Source of the DNA: Halobacteroides halobius DSM 5150
GTDB lineage: Bacteria > Bacillota > Halanaerobiia > Halobacteroidales > Halobacteroidaceae
Assembly: GCF_000328625.1 (NCBI RefSeq)
Contig: NC_019978.1
Location: 496,001-560,000, forward strand
Length of the DNA: 64,000 bases
Reading direction: 5' to 3'
The notes below the pieces were generated by a model that had not been told where the DNA came from, made no database searches, and saw only the letters and a list, made by a program, of their open reading frames with translations. The position numbers and the translations under genes were made by a program. The first letter of the stretch is position 1, and each line of letters opens with the position of its first letter. Shown one piece after another: positions 44,886-53,797 of the stretch.

Positions 44886-45737
44886 TTGTATAAGATTTTA
44901 GATAAGAACAAATTAGCACCTGAGATTGTGCGTTTTAAAGTAGCTGCTCCAGAAGTAGCTACAAAAGCCAAGCCAGGTCATTTTCTAATTGTCAGAGTAG
45001 ATGAGCAGGCAGAAAGAATTCCATTGACAATAGCTGATTACAATCGAGATAAAGGAACAATTACGATTATTATTCAGGAGGTAGGTTTTAGTAGTCGTCA
45101 GATCTGTAACTTAGATAAAGGAGATGCCTTTTTAGATTTAGTTGGCCCGTTAGGGGAGCCAATTGAAACTAAAGATTATGATAAAGTAGTCTGTATTGGT
45201 GGAGGGTTAGGTAATGCACCATTATATCCTAAGGCTAAGTCTCTAAAAGAGCATGGAGCAGAAGTAGTTAGTATTTTAGGGGCTCAGACAGCTGAGAAGT
45301 TGATCTTAGAAGAAGAATTTAATGAAGTAAGTGATAAATTATATATAGCAACTGATGATGGCTCTAAAGGTAAAGAAGGTTTTGTAACAGATATTTTAGA
45401 AGAGTTATTAGAAGCAGGAGAGGAATTTGAATTAGCGATTGCTATTGGGCCAATGATTATGATGAAAGCTGTATCTGAATTAACAGCAAAATATAATTTA
45501 GAGACAATGGTTAGCTTAAATTCCTTAATGATTGATGGTACAGGGATGTGTGGGGGTTGTCGAGTAACAGTTGCTGGAGAAACTAAATTTGCTTGTGTAG
45601 ATGGGCCAGCCTTTGATGGACATCTAGTAGATTTTGATGAACAGCTGAGAAGACAACAATTTTACAAAGAACATGAAGCAAAAGTTAAAGAGTGTGACCA
45701 CATAGGAGGTGAGCACCAATGTCACAAGGTACAATAA
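44886..45737 (+). CDS. nfnA: NfnA, small subunit of electron-bifurcating NADH-ferredoxin-NADP reductase
   Basis: 283 aa. FAD domain (ERIPLTIADYNRDKGTITIII), NAD-binding CIGGGLGNAPLYP, and a C-terminal [2Fe-2S] region with DGTGMCGGCRVTV and FACVDGPAFDGH. It works with NfnB to couple NADH and reduced ferredoxin to NADP reduction. TTG start after GAGGAGGG. It overlaps nfnB by 19 bases. A stand-alone sulfide dehydrogenase role is the alternative. Confidence 0.9.
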   Translation: MYKILDKNKLAPEIVRFKVAAPEVATKAKPGHFLIVRVDEQAERIPLTIADYNRDKGTITIIIQEVGFSSRQICNLDKGDAFLDLVGPLGEPIETKDYDKVVCIGGGLGNAPLYPKAKSLKEHGAEVVSILGAQTAEKLILEEEFNEVSDKLYIATDDGSKGKEGFVTDILEELLEAGEEFELAIAIGPMIMMKAVSELTAKYNLETMVSLNSLMIDGTGMCGGCRVTVAGETKFACVDGPAFDGHLVDFDEQLRRQQFYKEHEAKVKECDHIGGEHQCHKVQ

Positions 45738-47101
45738 AACAAAAAATGCCACAGCAAGATGCAAACAAGCGAGTCAATAATTTTTCTGAAGTAGCTTTAG
45801 GTTATGACGAAGAGACTGCTATTAAAGAGGCTGAGCGTTGTTTGCAATGCTCTAATCCTAAGTGTAAAGCAGGATGTCCAGTAGAGGTTGATATTCCAGA
45901 GTTTATTGAATTAGTGGCCGAAGGTAAGTTTAAAAAGGCAGCTAAGAAGGTTAAAGAAAAGAATAACCTGCCAGCTATCTGTGGACGGGTCTGTCCCCAA
46001 GAAGAGCAGTGCGAGGCTGAATGTATAGTAGGAATTAAGAATGAACCAGTAGGAATTGGTAGATTAGAGAGATTTGTAGCTGATTATATTCGAGATAGTG
46101 AAAAAGTTAAGCCAGTGAAACAAGATAAAGGTAAGGTGGCAGTTGTTGGTGCTGGACCAGCTGGATTGACTGCTGGGGCTGATTTAGCTAAAATGGGTTA
46201 TCAAGTAACTATCTTTGAATCTTTTCATAAACCAGGTGGAGTTTTAACTTATGGAATCCCTGAATTTAGACTACCAAAAGAGATTGTTCAAGATGAAGTA
46301 GAGAAGATTAAGGATTTAGGGGTAGAGATTAAGCTTAATAAAGTAGTCGGTAAGATTAAAGGAGTCGATGAATTATTTGCAGAAGGTTATGATGCTGTCT
46401 TTGTAGGAACAGGAGCTGGTTTACCAAAGTTTTTAGGCTTAGAAGGAGAAAACTTAAATGGAGTTTATTCTGCTAATGAATTTTTAACTCGAGTTAATTT
46501 AATGAAGGCCTATAAATTTCCTAAGTACAAAACACCAGTTTATGTTGGAGATAAAGTAGCAGTTGTAGGGGCAGGTAATGTAGCTATGGATGCTGCTCGA
46601 ACAGCATTAAGATTAGGGGCCAAGGAATCAATGATCGTTTATCGTCGAGGTCGAGAAGAGATGCCGGCTCGAGAAGAAGAAATTCATCATGCCCAAGAAG
46701 AAGGAGTTGAGTTTAAGTTACTAAATAATCCAACTCGTATTTTAGGAGATCAAGATGGATTTGTAAGAGGTATGGAATGTGTTAAGATGGAGTTAGGAGA
46801 GCGTGATGAATCAGGTCGAAGACGTCCGATTGCAATTGAAGGATCTGAATTTGAAATAGATGTTGATACAGTAATTATGGCAATTGGACAAAATCCTAAT
46901 CCAATTCTTTTACAGGATACTCCAGAGATAAAAACAACTGATTGGGGTACAATCAAAACTGATGAGAGTAAAGAAACAAGTAAAGAAGGTGTCTTTGCTG
47001 GTGGAGATGTAGTAACTGGTGCTGCTACAGTAATTGAGGCTATGGGAGCAGGTAAACAGGCTGCCCAATCTATTGATCAATATATTCAAAAGCAAGGTTA
47101 G
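45719..47101 (+). CDS. nfnB: NfnB, large subunit of electron-bifurcating NADH-ferredoxin-NADP reductase
   Basis: 460 aa, GltD-like flavoprotein. The N-terminal iron-sulfur region has CLQCSNPKCKAGCPVEVDIP and CGRVCPQEEQCEAEC. FAD loop VAVVGAGPAGLTAGADLA, NADP loop VAVVGAGNVAMDAARTALR, and TVIMAIGQNPNP near the end. Position after nfnA argues for Nfn rather than glutamate synthase small subunit. Confidence 0.92.
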   Translation: MSQGTIKQKMPQQDANKRVNNFSEVALGYDEETAIKEAERCLQCSNPKCKAGCPVEVDIPEFIELVAEGKFKKAAKKVKEKNNLPAICGRVCPQEEQCEAECIVGIKNEPVGIGRLERFVADYIRDSEKVKPVKQDKGKVAVVGAGPAGLTAGADLAKMGYQVTIFESFHKPGGVLTYGIPEFRLPKEIVQDEVEKIKDLGVEIKLNKVVGKIKGVDELFAEGYDAVFVGTGAGLPKFLGLEGENLNGVYSANEFLTRVNLMKAYKFPKYKTPVYVGDKVAVVGAGNVAMDAARTALRLGAKESMIVYRRGREEMPAREEEIHHAQEEGVEFKLLNNPTRILGDQDGFVRGMECVKMELGERDESGRRRPIAIEGSEFEIDVDTVIMAIGQNPNPILLQDTPEIKTTDWGTIKTDESKETSKEGVFAGGDVVTGAATVIEAMGAGKQAAQSIDQYIQKQG

Positions 47102-47115
47102 ATTTTAAATTTACA

Positions 47116-47146
47116 AGAACGTATCGTTAGGATGCGTTCTTTTTTA
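47116..47146 (+). terminator. Rho-independent terminator after nfnB
   Basis: Ten-bp stem AGAACGTATC/GATGCGTTCT (one G-U pair), 5-base loop, then TTTTTT. Confidence 0.88.
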
Positions 47147-47193
47147 TCTAAAACAGATTAGAAATAAAGAAGATCAAATAGAGGAGGAAAAAA

Positions 47194-48051
47194 ATGAAGG
47201 TAGGAGAAAATAAAATTTTAAATGGGAAGCAAGTAGCTAAAAGTTTAGAAGCAGAAGTTAGAGCAAAAGCAGAAAAGTTACAAGAACAAGATATTGTCCC
47301 AGGTTTAAGTGTTATTTTAGTTGGAGATGATCCAGCATCAGAAGTTTATGTTTCTTATAAAGAGAAAGCTTGTCAACGAGTAGGTATTAATTCAGAGGTA
47401 ATTAATTTACCAGCAGATACTAGCCAGGAAGAATTATTGGCTAAGGTAGAAAAATTAAATCAAGCTAATGAGGTTGATGGTATTTTAGTTCAGTTACCAC
47501 TACCAGAACAGATTGATGAAGAAGAAGTAATTGAAACTATTGACCCAGCTAAAGATGTAGATGGCTTTCATCCAGTTAATGTAGGAAAATTAGTAGCGAG
47601 TAGTACCGAACTAATCCCTTGTACTCCTAAAGGAATTATGGAGCTGTTAAATAGGTATAATATTGACTTAGTAGGACAAGAAGCAGTAGTAGTAGGTAGA
47701 AGTAATATTGTAGGTAAACCAATCGCTAATCTTTTACTTCAAGCAAATGCTACAGTAACTATCTGTCATAGTCGTACCCAAAATTTAACCAAACATACTA
47801 AAGAGGCTGATATCTTAGTGGCTGCTGTGGGACAGCAGGAATTTATTACAGCTGATATGGTTAAAGAAGGAGCAACAGTGATTGATGTAGGAATCCATCG
47901 AACTGGTGATGGTCTAGTAGGTGATGTAGCTTTTGAAGAAGTACAAGAAAAAGTAGCTGCTATTACTCCTGTACCAGGGGGAGTTGGCCCGCTGACAATT
48001 GCTAGTTTAATGGAGAATACATTAGTAGCTTGCCAACAAAGAAGGGGTTAA
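47194..48051 (+). CDS. folD: Methylene-THF dehydrogenase / methenyl-THF cyclohydrolase
   Basis: Bifunctional one-carbon enzyme of 285 aa. The active-site Lys lies in YVSYKEKACQRVGI. DGILVQLPLPEQID, NAD(P) loop VVVGRSNIVGKP, and the family end PVPGGVGPLTIASLMENT. GAGGAGG precedes the ATG. xseA follows after one base, the usual Firmicute neighbour. Confidence 0.96.
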   Translation: MKVGENKILNGKQVAKSLEAEVRAKAEKLQEQDIVPGLSVILVGDDPASEVYVSYKEKACQRVGINSEVINLPADTSQEELLAKVEKLNQANEVDGILVQLPLPEQIDEEEVIETIDPAKDVDGFHPVNVGKLVASSTELIPCTPKGIMELLNRYNIDLVGQEAVVVGRSNIVGKPIANLLLQANATVTICHSRTQNLTKHTKEADILVAAVGQQEFITADMVKEGATVIDVGIHRTGDGLVGDVAFEEVQEKVAAITPVPGGVGPLTIASLMENTLVACQQRRG

Positions 48052-48052
48052 A

Positions 48053-49255
48053 GTGGAGGATATTCTATCAGTTTCTCAGATAACGGCCTATATTAAAGAA
48101 AGACTGATCTCTGACTCTAACTTAAGAGAGGTAGTTATTAAAGGGGAAGTATCAAATTATTATCAACATAGCTCTTCTGGTCATATTTATTTTACCCTAA
48201 AGGATAAGCGGGCCAAGCTTAAAGCAGTTATGTTTAATGATAAGGTACAAAATTTAGATTTTGATTTAGAGGATGGTAGAGAAGTAGTCGCCCAGGGTAG
48301 AATTAGTCTTTATTCTCCTCAGGGCCAACATCAAATTCAAGTAAAAAGTCTTAAGCCAGCAGGAGTTGGAGCCTTACATATTGCTTTTAAGAGGTTGAAG
48401 GAGAAGTTGGCCCAGGAAGGATTATTTGCTGAAGAATATAAGCAGTCCATTCCTCAGATTCCAAAGCGAGTAGGAGTTGTTACTTCTCCTACTGGAGCAG
48501 CTTTTCGTGATATTATTAGTGTTATTAAACGAAGATTTTCTAATACTTCTTTATTGATTGCACCAGCTACAGTGCAAGGGAAAAGAGCAGAAAATAGTTT
48601 AATAAGGGCTTTGAGATTGTTACATAATTATGATTTAAATGTGATTATTATTGGGCGTGGGGGAGGATCTTTAGAAGATTTATGGGCTTTTAATAAAGAA
48701 GAATTAGCTAGAGTGATTTTCAATTCTAAAATACCTATTATTTCTGCTGTAGGTCATGAAACTGATTATACTATTTCAGATTATGTAGCTGATTTGCGAG
48801 CTCCTACTCCTTCAGCAGCTGCAGAGCTAGTAGTTGCAGATAGAAAAGAATTGCAACGCTATCTTAAAAGATTAGAGAATAATCTCTATCAAGCTATAGA
48901 CTATAAATTTCAAAAGGCTCAAGATAAGTTAAATTATTTAACTCAGCGTAGAGTTTTTGAGTTACCCCAGCAAGAGTGGCAGCAATTAGCTCAACAGTTA
49001 GATGAATTAAGTAAAAGATTAGACCAAGCAGTTAAAGAGAAATTAAAGACAAAGCAGAAAAATCTACAGACTATAATGGATCAATTGAATACTTTATCTC
49101 CATTACAGGTATTAGAACGTGGGTATAGTTTAACTAGAAAGAGTAGTGATAAAGCAGAAGTCAATTCTATTACGCAAGTACAGGAAGAAGAATTAGTAGA
49201 AGTAATTTTAAAAGATGGAAAGTTAGATTGTAAGGTACGAGAAATAAAAAAATAA
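48053..49255 (+). CDS. xseA: Exodeoxyribonuclease VII large subunit
   Basis: 400 aa, GTG start. N-terminal OB fold (VVIKGEVSNYYQHSSSGHIYF), nuclease core with GVVTSPTGAAFRDII, IIIGRGGGSLEDLWAFN, SAVGHETDYTISDYVADLRA and PTPSAAAELV, then a coiled coil. The small subunit xseB normally follows at once. Here it is 5.6 kb away at 54914, beyond inserted DNA. Confidence 0.95.
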   Translation: MEDILSVSQITAYIKERLISDSNLREVVIKGEVSNYYQHSSSGHIYFTLKDKRAKLKAVMFNDKVQNLDFDLEDGREVVAQGRISLYSPQGQHQIQVKSLKPAGVGALHIAFKRLKEKLAQEGLFAEEYKQSIPQIPKRVGVVTSPTGAAFRDIISVIKRRFSNTSLLIAPATVQGKRAENSLIRALRLLHNYDLNVIIIGRGGGSLEDLWAFNKEELARVIFNSKIPIISAVGHETDYTISDYVADLRAPTPSAAAELVVADRKELQRYLKRLENNLYQAIDYKFQKAQDKLNYLTQRRVFELPQQEWQQLAQQLDELSKRLDQAVKEKLKTKQKNLQTIMDQLNTLSPLQVLERGYSLTRKSSDKAEVNSITQVQEEELVEVILKDGKLDCKVREIKK

Positions 49256-49271
49256 ATTATTAATAACTGAT

Positions 49272-49296
49272 AGGCTGCTAATTAGCAGCCTTTTTT
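49272..49296 (+). terminator. Rho-independent terminator after xseA
   Basis: Perfect 8-bp stem AGGCTGCT/AGCAGCCT with loop AATT, then TTTTT. It marks the left edge of the inserted DNA. Confidence 0.9.
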
Positions 49297-49357
49297 AGAT
49301 AAATTCTAGCGAATAATTAATATAAAGGAGTTTAAACACTTTTTTTTACTAAAATTA

Positions 49358-49387
49358 TTGAAAGATTTAATGTTTTTTTAGTATAAT
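49358..49387 (+). promoter_or_regulatory. Probable promoter of the small HTH gene
   Basis: TTGAAA and TATAAT separated by 18 bases, 85 bases upstream of the start codon. Confidence 0.5.
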
Positions 49388-49471
49388 ATAAATAAGAAGT
49401 ATTTTCTTCCATATTATTGATAAAATAACTTAAGTGGAAATTAAACTGAAGAAATTAAGGAGGAGTAACGA

Positions 49472-49660
49472 ATGGAAAAAGATAACTTAACAGTAAAGGA
49501 TGTGGCAAAGTACTTAAATCGCTCTGAGACAACTATCTATAATATGCTTAATAATGGTCAATTGCCAGGTATTAAATTAGGTGGTAAATGGATTGTAAGA
49601 AAGAAGGACCTAGATAAATTTTTAGATCAGAAGATGCAAGAGCAGATAGCGCAAAACTAA
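49472..49660 (+). CDS. Excisionase-like (MerR-type HTH) DNA-binding protein
   Basis: 62 aa. HTH of the excisionase/helix-turn-helix-17 type: LTVKDVAKYLNRSETTIYNMLNNGQLPGIKLGGKWIV... with the typical wing GGKW and a helical tail. AAGGAGGAG precedes the ATG. It sits alone between its own promoter and terminator, at the left end of the DNA separating xseA and xseB. No integrase is nearby, so a general regulator is as likely as an excisionase. Confidence 0.82.
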   Translation: MEKDNLTVKDVAKYLNRSETTIYNMLNNGQLPGIKLGGKWIVRKKDLDKFLDQKMQEQIAQN

Positions 49661-49670
49661 AGAAGAAGCA

Positions 49671-49699
49671 GACAGATGTAATCTTGCATCTGTCTTTTT
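49671..49699 (+). terminator. Rho-independent terminator directly before the group II intron
   Basis: Eight-bp stem GACAGATG/CATCTGTC with an 8-base loop, then TTTTT. The intron begins at the next base (GTGTGC). Confidence 0.85.
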
Positions 49700-50574
49700 G
49701 TGTGCTCTGTAGTCTATGCTGATAGTAGGTGTAAGTCCTGCCTATTCTGGAAGAATGGATAATATGGTTGAGATATTGTGGCACTCACAGACGAAATGGG
49801 TGAGCAAACGGAGAAAACAAACGTCAACCTAAGTTAATAAAGAACAGGATATGAAGCCAACAGTAACAGGGTGTTCATCGTGAGATGTAATCTGAAGAGT
49901 TTGAGGCGAAAAATCAGTCCGGAACAATATGTGAACTGAAGGTGGCATTCATTAGTGACGATCTACCAAAAGGATGGAGAAGTCCAAAGCTGACTTACAG
50001 ACCATTGGAGTATGTTAGATTAATGAGTGTGATTATGGTCGGAATGATTGGAATATAGCATAGGTGACCAGAGGATGCTCTAATATGGTCTTTATAGAAA
50101 TCTATAAAGATAAGTGATGATATAACCTGAATAGGGAAAGTCAAAGCGATGAAATATTAGAGTTCAGAAGCTATCATAGTAGTGAAAAAAAATCAATGAA
50201 AGTTGATTACAGTGAAGGATAGCCAGGTTATTGAAGTTTAGAATTGAGTGTTGATGGTATTTAAATCAAAATGGTTTAAACATTGTTAAAGACAATAAGT
50301 CTTAAAAGAAATAGCGGACAGAAAATCATAACTGGAAGCGTGATGAATTTAAGAAAACCATGACCTAAGTAGTAGTAAACTAAGAGGTGCGATTGGCGAG
50401 AGCTTAGAAGACGTGCTTAGGAATGCTACGAATATAGGGGTTTAGATATTAAGACAGGATAGGAAGAACTGGTAAGTCGTGAGGTAGGATAGGTGAAAAA
50501 AAAATTAGTTCGCTATATAGTATAAAAGATTTAGTGACTAAGAAAGACATTTACATTGTGCAGCTCAGAAAGTT

Positions 50575-51654
50575 TTGAATAATGGTGGTTGTGGAGGGAT
50601 TGACGGTGTAGAAGTTGAAGAATTTAGAGAAAATTACACTAAGAATATGAGTGCTTTATATCGCCAGTTAACAGAAGATAGATATGAGCCACAACCAGTT
50701 CTAAGAACGTATATCTCAAAAGGAAATGGAGAACAAAGACCACTAGGTATTCCAGTAATTAAAGACCGAATTGCCCAACAAGCAGTGAAACAGATTCTAG
50801 AGATACACTTTGAAGAAATATTCTGCGACTGTTCTTATGGTTTTAGACCTAATAGGTCAACCGAAGATGCAATTAAGAAAGTAGAAGAATATAAAGAACA
50901 AGGTTATAATTGGGTATTAGACGCAGATGTCAAATCTTACTTTGATACAATAGATCATGAAATTTTAATGGAGCTGATAGCAGAGGAAGTAAGTGATGGT
51001 TGGGTATTAGATATTATTAGGTCGTGGCTTACTATAGGTGTCATGACTGAGCAAGGAAGAGAAGAAACAACGGAGGGAACTCCACAAGGAGGCGTAATTT
51101 CTCCACTTTTAGCAAATATCTACCTACATCATTTTGATAAGAAAATGAGGTGTCGAGGATATAAGATAGTTAGATTTGCCGATGACTTTATAATTATGGC
51201 TAAGAGTAAAGCTAAAGCAGAACGTGCTTTGGAAGTAACTCGCCAGATTATAGAAAATGAATTAAACTTAAGACTACATCCTCGGAAAACAGTAATTACG
51301 AATTTTAATGATGGATTTAAATTTCTAGAATTTAAATTTTATAATTGTGATTACAAAAAGCCAAAAGAGAGCTCTATTAAAAGTTTCAAGGACAAAGTAA
51401 GAAAGAAAACTAAAAGGAATAGGTCAATAGGAGTAGCTGTAATGATTGATGAGCTTAATTTAATTATTAGAGGTTGGGGTAATAGTTTTCTACTAGGAAA
51501 TGTTAAAGGACTATATAAAAGGTTAGATGGTTGGATAAGAATGAGATTACGTTGTTTTATAGAAGGAAAGAAGGCGAAAGGGCAGAATTATCGCCTTCCT
51601 AATAAAATATTAAGAGATTTAGGACTAGAATCACTGCTTACCGATGTGCTTTAG
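50575..51654 (+). CDS. Group II intron reverse transcriptase/maturase, probably N-terminally frameshifted
   Basis: 359 aa in the main frame. RT motifs: RPLGIPVIKDRIAQQAV, SYGFRPNRST, DADVKSYFDTIDH, GTPQGGVISPLLANIYL, and the catalytic RFADDFIIMAKS (F in place of the usual Y). The maturase X domain follows (LNLIIRGWGNSF, LDGWIRMRLRCFI). The expected N-terminal residues (SSLYSIKDLVTKKDIYIVQLRK) are encoded just upstream in another frame, open from 50483, and join at about 50572 only with a one-base shift. The protein may therefore be defective or start internally at the TTG. Confidence 0.8.
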   Translation: MNNGGCGGIDGVEVEEFRENYTKNMSALYRQLTEDRYEPQPVLRTYISKGNGEQRPLGIPVIKDRIAQQAVKQILEIHFEEIFCDCSYGFRPNRSTEDAIKKVEEYKEQGYNWVLDADVKSYFDTIDHEILMELIAEEVSDGWVLDIIRSWLTIGVMTEQGREETTEGTPQGGVISPLLANIYLHHFDKKMRCRGYKIVRFADDFIIMAKSKAKAERALEVTRQIIENELNLRLHPRKTVITNFNDGFKFLEFKFYNCDYKKPKESSIKSFKDKVRKKTKRNRSIGVAVMIDELNLIIRGWGNSFLLGNVKGLYKRLDGWIRMRLRCFIEGKKAKGQNYRLPNKILRDLGLESLLTDVL

Positions 51655-51729
51655 ACAAGAGTAAAATATACATTTGTGGCAACACAAAGACGATAACTTA
51701 CTCTCTGTTAAGGAGCAACAATGACCGAA

Positions 51730-51799
51730 AGCTGTATACGGGAGAACCGTACGTGCAGTTTGACAAGAGGTCCCAGCCGTGAGGCTGGTCCTACTTTAT
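51730..51799 (+). ncRNA. Group II intron domains V and VI
   Basis: Domain V (51730-51760): lower helix with the AGC triad at 51730-51732 pairing GTTT-side bases, a two-base CG bulge at 51752-51753, and an upper helix closed by GAGAA. Domain VI (51765-51799): stem with loop GTGA and an unpaired A at 51793, six bases before the proposed 3' splice site. Confidence 0.8.
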
Positions 51800-51847
51800 T
51801 AGTTATTTAATGGTTTGATATGTATTAAAATAAAATTATTTTATATA

Positions 51848-51876
51848 TTGACAAAAACTACCATACAAGTTATAAT
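51848..51876 (+). promoter_or_regulatory. Perfect-consensus promoter of the actin-like cassette
   Basis: TTGACA and TATAAT with exactly 17 bases between them, 45 bases before the winged-helix gene. This strong promoter is directly followed by a tetranucleotide repeat, which may hold an operator. Confidence 0.85.
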
Positions 51877-51904
51877 ATAGATAGATGAATGAATAGATGG
51901 ATCA
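51877..51904. repeat. Degenerate tetranucleotide repeat in the leader of the actin-like cassette
   Basis: Seven 4-base units in a row: ATAG ATAG ATGA ATGA ATAG ATGG ATCA. It covers the expected transcription start. ParM-type systems keep their centromere and operator as direct repeats at this place, so it is a candidate binding site; it is short, so chance remains possible. Confidence 0.4.
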
Positions 51905-51921
51905 GTTGGGGGGCGTGAATA

Positions 51922-52227
51922 ATGAATTTTTGTGAGGAGTGTTTAAAATTTGTAGAAGATAATCTATCTACCTCAGATCGGTTTATTTTAAAAGTAATTG
52001 AAGAGAATGAAGTAATGAATAAAGAAGATATTGTTGGAATGGTTAAAGTATTGGCTAAAAGAGAAAAGAATGAGATTGTAACTAGTAAATCAGGTATTAA
52101 CTCTATTCTAAACAAATTAGTGGGTGCTTTATTAATTAATGTCGATTCTGTTGGTCGACAAAAACTTTATTCTATTAATAATAATGGAGAACAAATTTTA
52201 AAAGGAGTGACTATGAATGAGAATTGA
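51922..52227 (+). CDS. Winged-helix-like DNA-binding protein of the actin-like cassette
   Basis: 101 aa. An N-terminal CEECLKFVEDN stretch is followed by a helical region and a winged-helix-like pattern (FILKVIEENEVMNKEDIVGMV, SGINSILNKLVGALLI, GRQKLYSINNNGEQIL). It could bind the leader repeat and act as repressor or centromere adaptor; TubR in TubZ systems is also winged-helix. GGGGGGCGTG precedes the ATG. Its end overlaps the actin-like gene by 11 bases. No named family recognised. Confidence 0.65.
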   Translation: MNFCEECLKFVEDNLSTSDRFILKVIEENEVMNKEDIVGMVKVLAKREKNEIVTSKSGINSILNKLVGALLINVDSVGRQKLYSINNNGEQILKGVTMNEN

Positions 52228-53425
52228 AACTGCTAATGTATTAGGAGTTGATTTAGGTTATGATTCAGTTAAGATTAAGACCAAAGATAAGGAGTTATTA
52301 TTTCCATCTTTAGCAGAAGAAGAGGAAAGAGGAGTTCTAGCAGATGCTTCTTTTGAAGTACTTAAAAGTAGAGATAATTTAGTTGAGGAATTCGACCCTG
52401 AAAAAATGATTATTCAAGTTCATGGGAACCCAAGTCGTGAAGACGAAAAATTTACTACATATAGAGTTGGGGATTATGTTTTAAATCAACGCTCTTCGTC
52501 TATAGCATATTCATTATCTGATGATAAATATGAAGAACCAGAAGAGTTTGCTAAATTATTGTCTGGTGTTTGTCTGTTATATCCTAAAGCTGATAAGGTA
52601 GTAATTAATAATTTGGTAACGGGGTTGCCAATTAAATATTATGAAAAACATAAGTCATCTTTTAAAAATAAACTAGAGAATAACTTTAAAGTACATTTTA
52701 AGAATATCAACAATGAATTCATACCTAAAAAAATAGAGGTTAGACAAGCAACTATAATTCCTCAAGGTTTAGCTTCTTATTATGATTTTATTATGAATAA
52801 AGAAGGAGTAGTAACAACTAATATGGAAGGTGGATTAGGAGTTGTTGATTTAGGAGGATTAACAATTGATTGTGTTGCTTTTAATAATGGGGAATTAATT
52901 AAAGGCTCTCCAATTTCTTTTAATGAAGGGGTACGTAAGAGAATATTTAAACGAATTCAAGATTCTTTAGAGATTGATGTATCACAAGATATTATCAAAA
53001 GACAAATTTTAAAAGAAGAAGATAAGATTAAAGTTAGAAATGAAGTATACGACTTTTCAGATATAAAGGAGTACGCCATTGATAGATTAGCTAGAGATAT
53101 TGCATTACAAATAAAAAATCGTTGGGAGTCTTATTTAATGATTGATAAGATTTTAATTACAGGTGGGGCATCATTATTATTATTTGATAAAATAAATGAA
53201 TATCTAGCTGGATTCCCTTGTGAGCAAATTCATAACAACCCTCAGTTTAGCAATTGCCGAGGTTATATAAAGTTAGGATTTGCTTTGCATAAAAAGAATG
53301 AGAATACTGAAACATTAGCAACCTCATCTGAAGATAAAAATAATAAAGATGAAGCTAAGAGGACAGATGATGAACAGCCATATGATTCTTCTCAGGATGA
53401 AGTAGCAGTTACTATCGAAGAATAG
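52217..53425 (+). CDS. ParM-type actin-like ATPase
   Basis: 402 aa. Actin-fold motifs: phosphate-1 VLGVDLGYDSVKIKTK, phosphate-2 LGVVDLGGLTIDCVAF, and the adenosine loop KILITGGASLLLF. The region KVVINNLVTGLPIKYY is typical of ParM/Alp proteins. After the fold there is a charged tail of about 45 residues ending QPYDSSQDEVAVTIEE, not usual for ParM. Plasmid ParM proteins push DNA apart as filaments; here the gene is on what looks like the chromosome, between xseA and xseB. Its cargo is unknown. Confidence 0.85.
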   Translation: MRIETANVLGVDLGYDSVKIKTKDKELLFPSLAEEEERGVLADASFEVLKSRDNLVEEFDPEKMIIQVHGNPSREDEKFTTYRVGDYVLNQRSSSIAYSLSDDKYEEPEEFAKLLSGVCLLYPKADKVVINNLVTGLPIKYYEKHKSSFKNKLENNFKVHFKNINNEFIPKKIEVRQATIIPQGLASYYDFIMNKEGVVTTNMEGGLGVVDLGGLTIDCVAFNNGELIKGSPISFNEGVRKRIFKRIQDSLEIDVSQDIIKRQILKEEDKIKVRNEVYDFSDIKEYAIDRLARDIALQIKNRWESYLMIDKILITGGASLLLFDKINEYLAGFPCEQIHNNPQFSNCRGYIKLGFALHKKNENTETLATSSEDKNNKDEAKRTDDEQPYDSSQDEVAVTIEE

Positions 53426-53431
53426 TGGGTG

Positions 53432-53797
53432 ATGATTTTGGTGCAAATCCGAGATGATTCATTTTTAAGTATCCAGATAACAGAAGAAGAATTTGATTCT
53501 GAAGAAATTGATTTAATAAAAGAGGAATTAAAATCATGTAGTAAAACCGATTTGATTATTGCAGCACTTAAAAGTTATCTTAAGCAAGAAGAAGTAGCAA
53601 AAAAAGAGGATCAAGAACCAGGCGTAACAGATAAGTTAGAAGAACTAAAGCTGTTAGTAGAAGAGAATCACTCTTTGTTACAAGAGTTAAATAAAAATAA
53701 AGTTTCCTATGCTTCTACCAGTAGTAAAGATACCTATAATGACAAAAAGCAACAAGCTAAGACTGAACAAGCTCTTAATCTTTTAAACCAATTTTGA
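53432..53797 (+). CDS. Small partner protein of the actin-like ATPase
   Basis: 121 aa from the ATG at 53432 (GTG at 53429 is also open). The N-terminus has a beta-strand plus helix pattern (DSFLSIQITEEEFDSEEIDLIKEEL) and KTDLIIAALKSYLKQEE, reminiscent of ribbon-helix-helix adaptors. A coiled coil follows (KLEELKLLVEENHSLLQELN) and a Gln/Lys-rich tail ending ALNLLNQF. Position matches ParR behind ParM, and a hydrophobic C-terminal tail is how ParR binds ParM. Assignment by context and shape. Confidence 0.55.
   Translation: MILVQIRDDSFLSIQITEEEFDSEEIDLIKEELKSCSKTDLIIAALKSYLKQEEVAKKEDQEPGVTDKLEELKLLVEENHSLLQELNKNKVSYASTSSKDTYNDKKQQAKTEQALNLLNQF

Larger units (their letters stand above)
49700..51799 (+). 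mobile_element. Group II intron with reverse transcriptase ORF
   Basis: About 2.1 kb. The 5' end GTGTGC fits the GUGYG consensus and lies right after a terminator T-run. A long non-coding, structured 5' part (about 49700-50480) is followed by the maturase ORF. The 3' end has clear domains V and VI with a bulged branch-point A (51793) and ends TTTAT. Insertion behind terminators is typical of class IIC introns, but the class cannot be fixed by eye. The intron-encoded protein has no endonuclease domain. Confidence 0.88.

Noticed and set aside
49572-49784. Minus-strand ORF over the HTH gene end and the intron start
   Set aside because: It crosses a terminator and the intron boundary and has no recognisable domain.
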